Below are positions 13,368 through 15,499 of a stretch of DNA of 15,499 nt, in pieces. Position 1 is the stretch's first letter. Every line of letters starts with the position of its first letter. The notes below the pieces were generated by a model. It worked only from the letters and a program-made list of their open reading frames with translations, did no database searches and was not told where the DNA came from. A program made the translations under genes and the position numbers. The stretch is from Candidatus Njordarchaeota archaeon (GTDB taxonomy: Archaea; Thermoproteota; JANJXX01; Panguiarchaeales; Panguiarchaeaceae), in contig JAGSHR010000249.1 of assembly GCA_029855985.1 (NCBI GenBank), positions 1 through 15,499 of the forward strand, in the 5' to 3' direction.

Positions 13368-13592
13368 ATGGGTGAGGACGAAATAACTAGACTTATCGGC
13401 GAAGCAAAAGAACACTTGTTGAATGGCGATAAAGACAAAGCAAAGGCCCTGCTTATAAAGGCTGTGAGGAAGGCTGAGGAAGAATCCATGAACGCGTCTG
13501 GGTTTGAAAAATTCAAGTACACAATGTTAATTAACCAAATTAACAGCATGATAAAAGCTATAACCAGTGAGGAAGAAAATGAACAACAATAG
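13368..13592 (+). CDS. Small helical protein of unknown function
   Basis: 74 residues, predicted as three helices with heptad-like spacing and no cysteine. The segment LIGEAKEHLLNGDKDKAKAL resembles one half of a tetratricopeptide-like helical hairpin. Composition is highly charged with an acidic tail (SEEENEQQ). GGTGA is placed seven bases before the ATG. Its last 14 bases overlap the next gene, whose ribosome-binding site lies within it, so the pair is coupled. No family is recognised and no function is proposed. Confidence 0.65.
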   Translation: MGEDEITRLIGEAKEHLLNGDKDKAKALLIKAVRKAEEESMNASGFEKFKYTMLINQINSMIKAITSEEENEQQ

Positions 13593-14316
13593 TAATAACT
13601 TGGCGATTAACGAGATAAAACAGAAAATAAGAGAACGCATATGGAGGGAAATGGAAAAACGAAAGATAGCTCGTTTTCCCACGCCCGTTAAAGGGCGCAT
13701 TCCTAATTTTTTAGGAAGCGAGAAAGCTGGAGAAAAGATAAGGGAGGTACAAGCTTTTTTGAATGCAAAAATCGTGTTTAGTAATCCCGATTCCCCACAG
13801 AGAGTAATTAGATATATTGCATTATCCCTAAACAAAACACTAATAATGGCCACTCCCAAGTTAAAAAAGGGTTTTCTGGTAATTGACGGCTCTAGATTAA
13901 CTCTGTCCCAGAAACGTAGAGCAAGCACTATTAGGGGGGCCTTCGAATATGGAAGGTTGACTGATGATCTATCAGACATAAAAATAGATGTTAAGGTTAC
14001 TGGAAGTGTAGCAGCATATTATGATGGAGCAAGGTTAGGGAAAGGTGGAGGTTTCTCGGACCTAGAGTTTGCAATATTAAAAGAAATGGGGGCTATAACT
14101 GATGAGACACCGATCATAACTAGTATACATGAGATCCAACTTGTTGAAGGAATACCCATGACTCGCCATGATGTCCCAGTAGACATAATCCTAACACCAA
14201 CAGAGATAATCAAAACAAATAGAAAGTATGAAAAACCAAAGGGGATATACTGGGATGAACTCCCAGAAAATAAAATAGCCTCGATTCCAATATTATTAAA
14301 ATTAAGGAGGAAGTGA
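13579..14316 (+). CDS. 5-formyltetrahydrofolate cyclo-ligase-like protein
   Basis: About 245 residues. It resembles the MTHFS/COG0212 family, which closes 5-formyltetrahydrofolate to methenyltetrahydrofolate with ATP. Visible features: an N-terminal helix IKQKIRERIWREMEKRKIARFP, and near residue 150 GARLGKGGGFSDLE, which aligns with the GxRxGxGxGxYD nucleotide-binding motif. H197-D198 with VPVDIILTPTEII near the end matches the family's closing segment. It is longer than bacterial MTHFS (about 190) and its middle is divergent, so the substrate may be a pterin or another carboxylate-activating reaction. Start choice: GTG at 13567 overlaps the GTGAGGA ribosome-binding site, so the ATG at 13579 is preferred. 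The DUF167 gene follows after three bases. Confidence 0.75.
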   Translation: MNNNSNNLAINEIKQKIRERIWREMEKRKIARFPTPVKGRIPNFLGSEKAGEKIREVQAFLNAKIVFSNPDSPQRVIRYIALSLNKTLIMATPKLKKGFLVIDGSRLTLSQKRRASTIRGAFEYGRLTDDLSDIKIDVKVTGSVAAYYDGARLGKGGGFSDLEFAILKEMGAITDETPIITSIHEIQLVEGIPMTRHDVPVDIILTPTEIIKTNRKYEKPKGIYWDELPENKIASIPILLKLRRK

Positions 14317-14319
14317 ATA

Positions 14320-14622
14320 ATGAAAATCGAGAAAAAGCCAATAATGGAAATAAACGACGGTTACCAATTGAACGTTAAGGTAATCCCTAACTCTAAGACA
14401 CAAAAAATAGAAGTAACAGAAAACGAAATAGTGATCAATTTGATGTCTCAGCCCCGTAAGGGAGAAGCCAACAAGGAACTTATAAAGCTTTTATCTAAAA
14501 CCCTAAAAATCCCAAAGAGTGAAATCTCCATAATTAAGGGAGAAAAAAGCAGACAAAAGATAATAAAAATTCCAAAAGTTAATGTGAAATATGAAGAAAT
14601 CATGAGCAAACTCAAAAAATAA
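14320..14622 (+). CDS. DUF167 (UPF0235/YggU family) protein
   Basis: 100 residues matching the small DUF167 fold: LNVKVIPNSKTQKI near the start, then IVINLMSQPRKGEANKELI (the PxxGxAN motif) and SIIKGEKSRQKIIKI, the GxxSxxK segment. The family is widespread in all domains and its function is unknown; the Asn in GxAN is the most conserved residue. The ATG has GGAGGAAGTGA in front, spanning the stop of the upstream gene, so the two are coupled. Confidence 0.85.
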   Translation: MKIEKKPIMEINDGYQLNVKVIPNSKTQKIEVTENEIVINLMSQPRKGEANKELIKLLSKTLKIPKSEISIIKGEKSRQKIIKIPKVNVKYEEIMSKLKK

Positions 14623-14664
14623 ACAAAAAAAGAGGACGCAATAGAACTCCAAGGAGGAAAACAA

Positions 14665-15499
14665 ATGAAAAAAATAACCATTTACCCCGTTGGTGGAATC
14701 TCAGCAATGTTCGAGCCCCACATAGTCGATGACCCATTTAAGTCAGGTGCTCGAGGAGCAGGCTTAGGGGTAAAAAAGGCTGCCAAAATTGTTATCAGTA
14801 TAGAGGAAAGCGAAAAATTCTCATTCGAAAACTACATAAATGGTAAACCGGTTCCAGAAGGCATAGGACGAATATCCGCAAAAGAATTTTTTGAGTACGC
14901 AAAACTTGAACCAACGTATAAAATACGTGTAGAGCAAGAAGTTTATATACCAATCGGATCAGGTTTTGGTTCCAGTGCTGCAAGCGCTGTTGCAATAATA
15001 TTCGGGTTATCCCGCCTTCTCAAAAACCATTTATCTCTTATGGAAATTGCACAAATCGCTCACGTTTCGGAAGTTAAAGCACAAACAGGACTTGGGACCG
15101 TATCAGGGTTAATTTGCCCAGGCGGAATAATCATAGTGAAAACGCCAGGACCTCCTGGAATATCGAAAATCGATAAAATACTTCTAGATGAAGATCTTGT
15201 TATAGTGGCAGGGTCCAAGGGTAAAATCGAGACTGACAAAGCTCTTAAAGACCCAAATCTCATTGATAGAGCTATTCGCTACGGTAAGCAGGCAGTAGAC
15301 GCTTTAATAGAGGACCCATCAATAGAAACATTCTTTGAAAAAGCTAACTGGTTCGCAAGAGAGGTAAAATTGAGTAATGAAACCATTGAAAAGAGTATAA
15401 AAGCTAGCTTAGAGGCGGGTGCCATTGGAGCCGCTCAAACGATGATAGGCGACGCGGTATTCGCGCTCGTAGAAAGGGAAAAAGCAGAAAATGTAAGAG
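14665..15499 (+). CDS. Archaeal pantoate kinase (GHMP family), 3' end outside window
   Basis: The ATG at 14665 follows AAGGAGG and the frame stays open for 278 codons to the window edge, so the gene is truncated only by the window. It is a GHMP kinase: the phosphate-binding loop is PIGSGFGSSAASAVA (near residue 100), and early residues read DPFKSGARGAGLGV, close to the DPxxxGSRGAG of archaeal pantoate kinases, which phosphorylate pantoate with ATP in the archaeal CoA pathway. Usual HITGFF-like residues near the N-terminus appear here as GGISAMFEPH, a variation. Later, AQTGLGTVSGLICPGG fits the family. Phosphopantothenate synthetase, the usual partner, is not in the window. Another GHMP substrate cannot be excluded. 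Confidence 0.75.
   Translation, partial: MKKITIYPVGGISAMFEPHIVDDPFKSGARGAGLGVKKAAKIVISIEESEKFSFENYINGKPVPEGIGRISAKEFFEYAKLEPTYKIRVEQEVYIPIGSGFGSSAASAVAIIFGLSRLLKNHLSLMEIAQIAHVSEVKAQTGLGTVSGLICPGGIIIVKTPGPPGISKIDKILLDEDLVIVAGSKGKIETDKALKDPNLIDRAIRYGKQAVDALIEDPSIETFFEKANWFAREVKLSNETIEKSIKASLEAGAIGAAQTMIGDAVFALVEREKAENVR

Noticed and set aside
13527..13979. 150-codon minus-strand frame opposite the cyclo-ligase-like gene
   Set aside because: It is a complement artefact of the coupled plus-strand genes, and its hydrophobic product mirrors Lys/Glu codons.
1..15499. tRNA genes, CRISPR arrays, insertion sequences, integrase or attachment sites
   Set aside because: I saw no cloverleaf with TTC-loop signature, no regularly spaced repeats, no transposase or integrase motifs, and no long terminal repeats.

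Overview
The window is about 15.5 kb of AT-rich archaeal DNA. Evidence for Archaea: pyruvoyl-dependent arginine decarboxylase, the agmatine-using tRNA-lysidine analogue TiaS, deoxyhypusine synthase, branched-chain polyamine synthase BpsA, a polyprenol/dolichol kinase homologue and a pantoate kinase homologue, with TATA-box promoters and GGTGA/GGAGG ribosome-binding sites. BpsA makes branched polyamines known mainly from thermophiles, so a thermophilic archaeon is likely. The phylum cannot be fixed from the sequence alone.

Layout. Positions 1-306 hold the 3' end of a membrane-protein gene. Positions 439-1767 (+) carry pdaD and an agmatinase-family ureohydrolase. A 300-base tail-to-tail gap follows. 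Then comes a long run of minus-strand genes, read right to left: HIT protein (13211-12714), polyprenol kinase (12633-11971), a 6-TM protein with a large exported domain (11860-9893), a longin-like protein (9725-9120), an alpha/beta hydrolase (9118-8315), deoxyhypusine synthase (8228-7245), TiaS (7204-5498), a GC-rich leader region (5414-5123), speD (5122-4718), bpsA (4611-3565), an aminopropyltransferase (3587-2721) and an unknown GATase-like protein (2724-2068). On the right, 13368-15499 (+) holds a small helical protein, a 5-formyltetrahydrofolate cyclo-ligase-like protein, a DUF167 protein and the start of a pantoate kinase gene that runs off the window.

The theme is polyamines. PdaD turns arginine into agmatine. 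The ureohydrolase yields putrescine (or spermidine from aminopropylagmatine). SpeD supplies decarboxylated SAM, SpeE adds aminopropyl groups, and BpsA makes branched forms. Two polyamine consumers that modify the translation machinery sit beside them: TiaS puts agmatine on the tRNA-Ile2 wobble cytidine, and deoxyhypusine synthase puts the spermidine butylamine group on aIF5A. Nearly the whole archaeal supply and use of agmatine and spermidine is therefore within about 8 kb.

The best candidates for something undescribed are: the structured, GC-rich RNA with its own TATA box upstream of speD, containing a possible short upstream ORF and a long-range 8-bp complement; the coupled unknown gene after speE; the zinc-finger extension on TiaS; and the longin-like protein paired with a hydrolase. 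Several starts given here are downstream of the longest possible reading frame, because the ribosome-binding site would otherwise overlap or follow the start codon.
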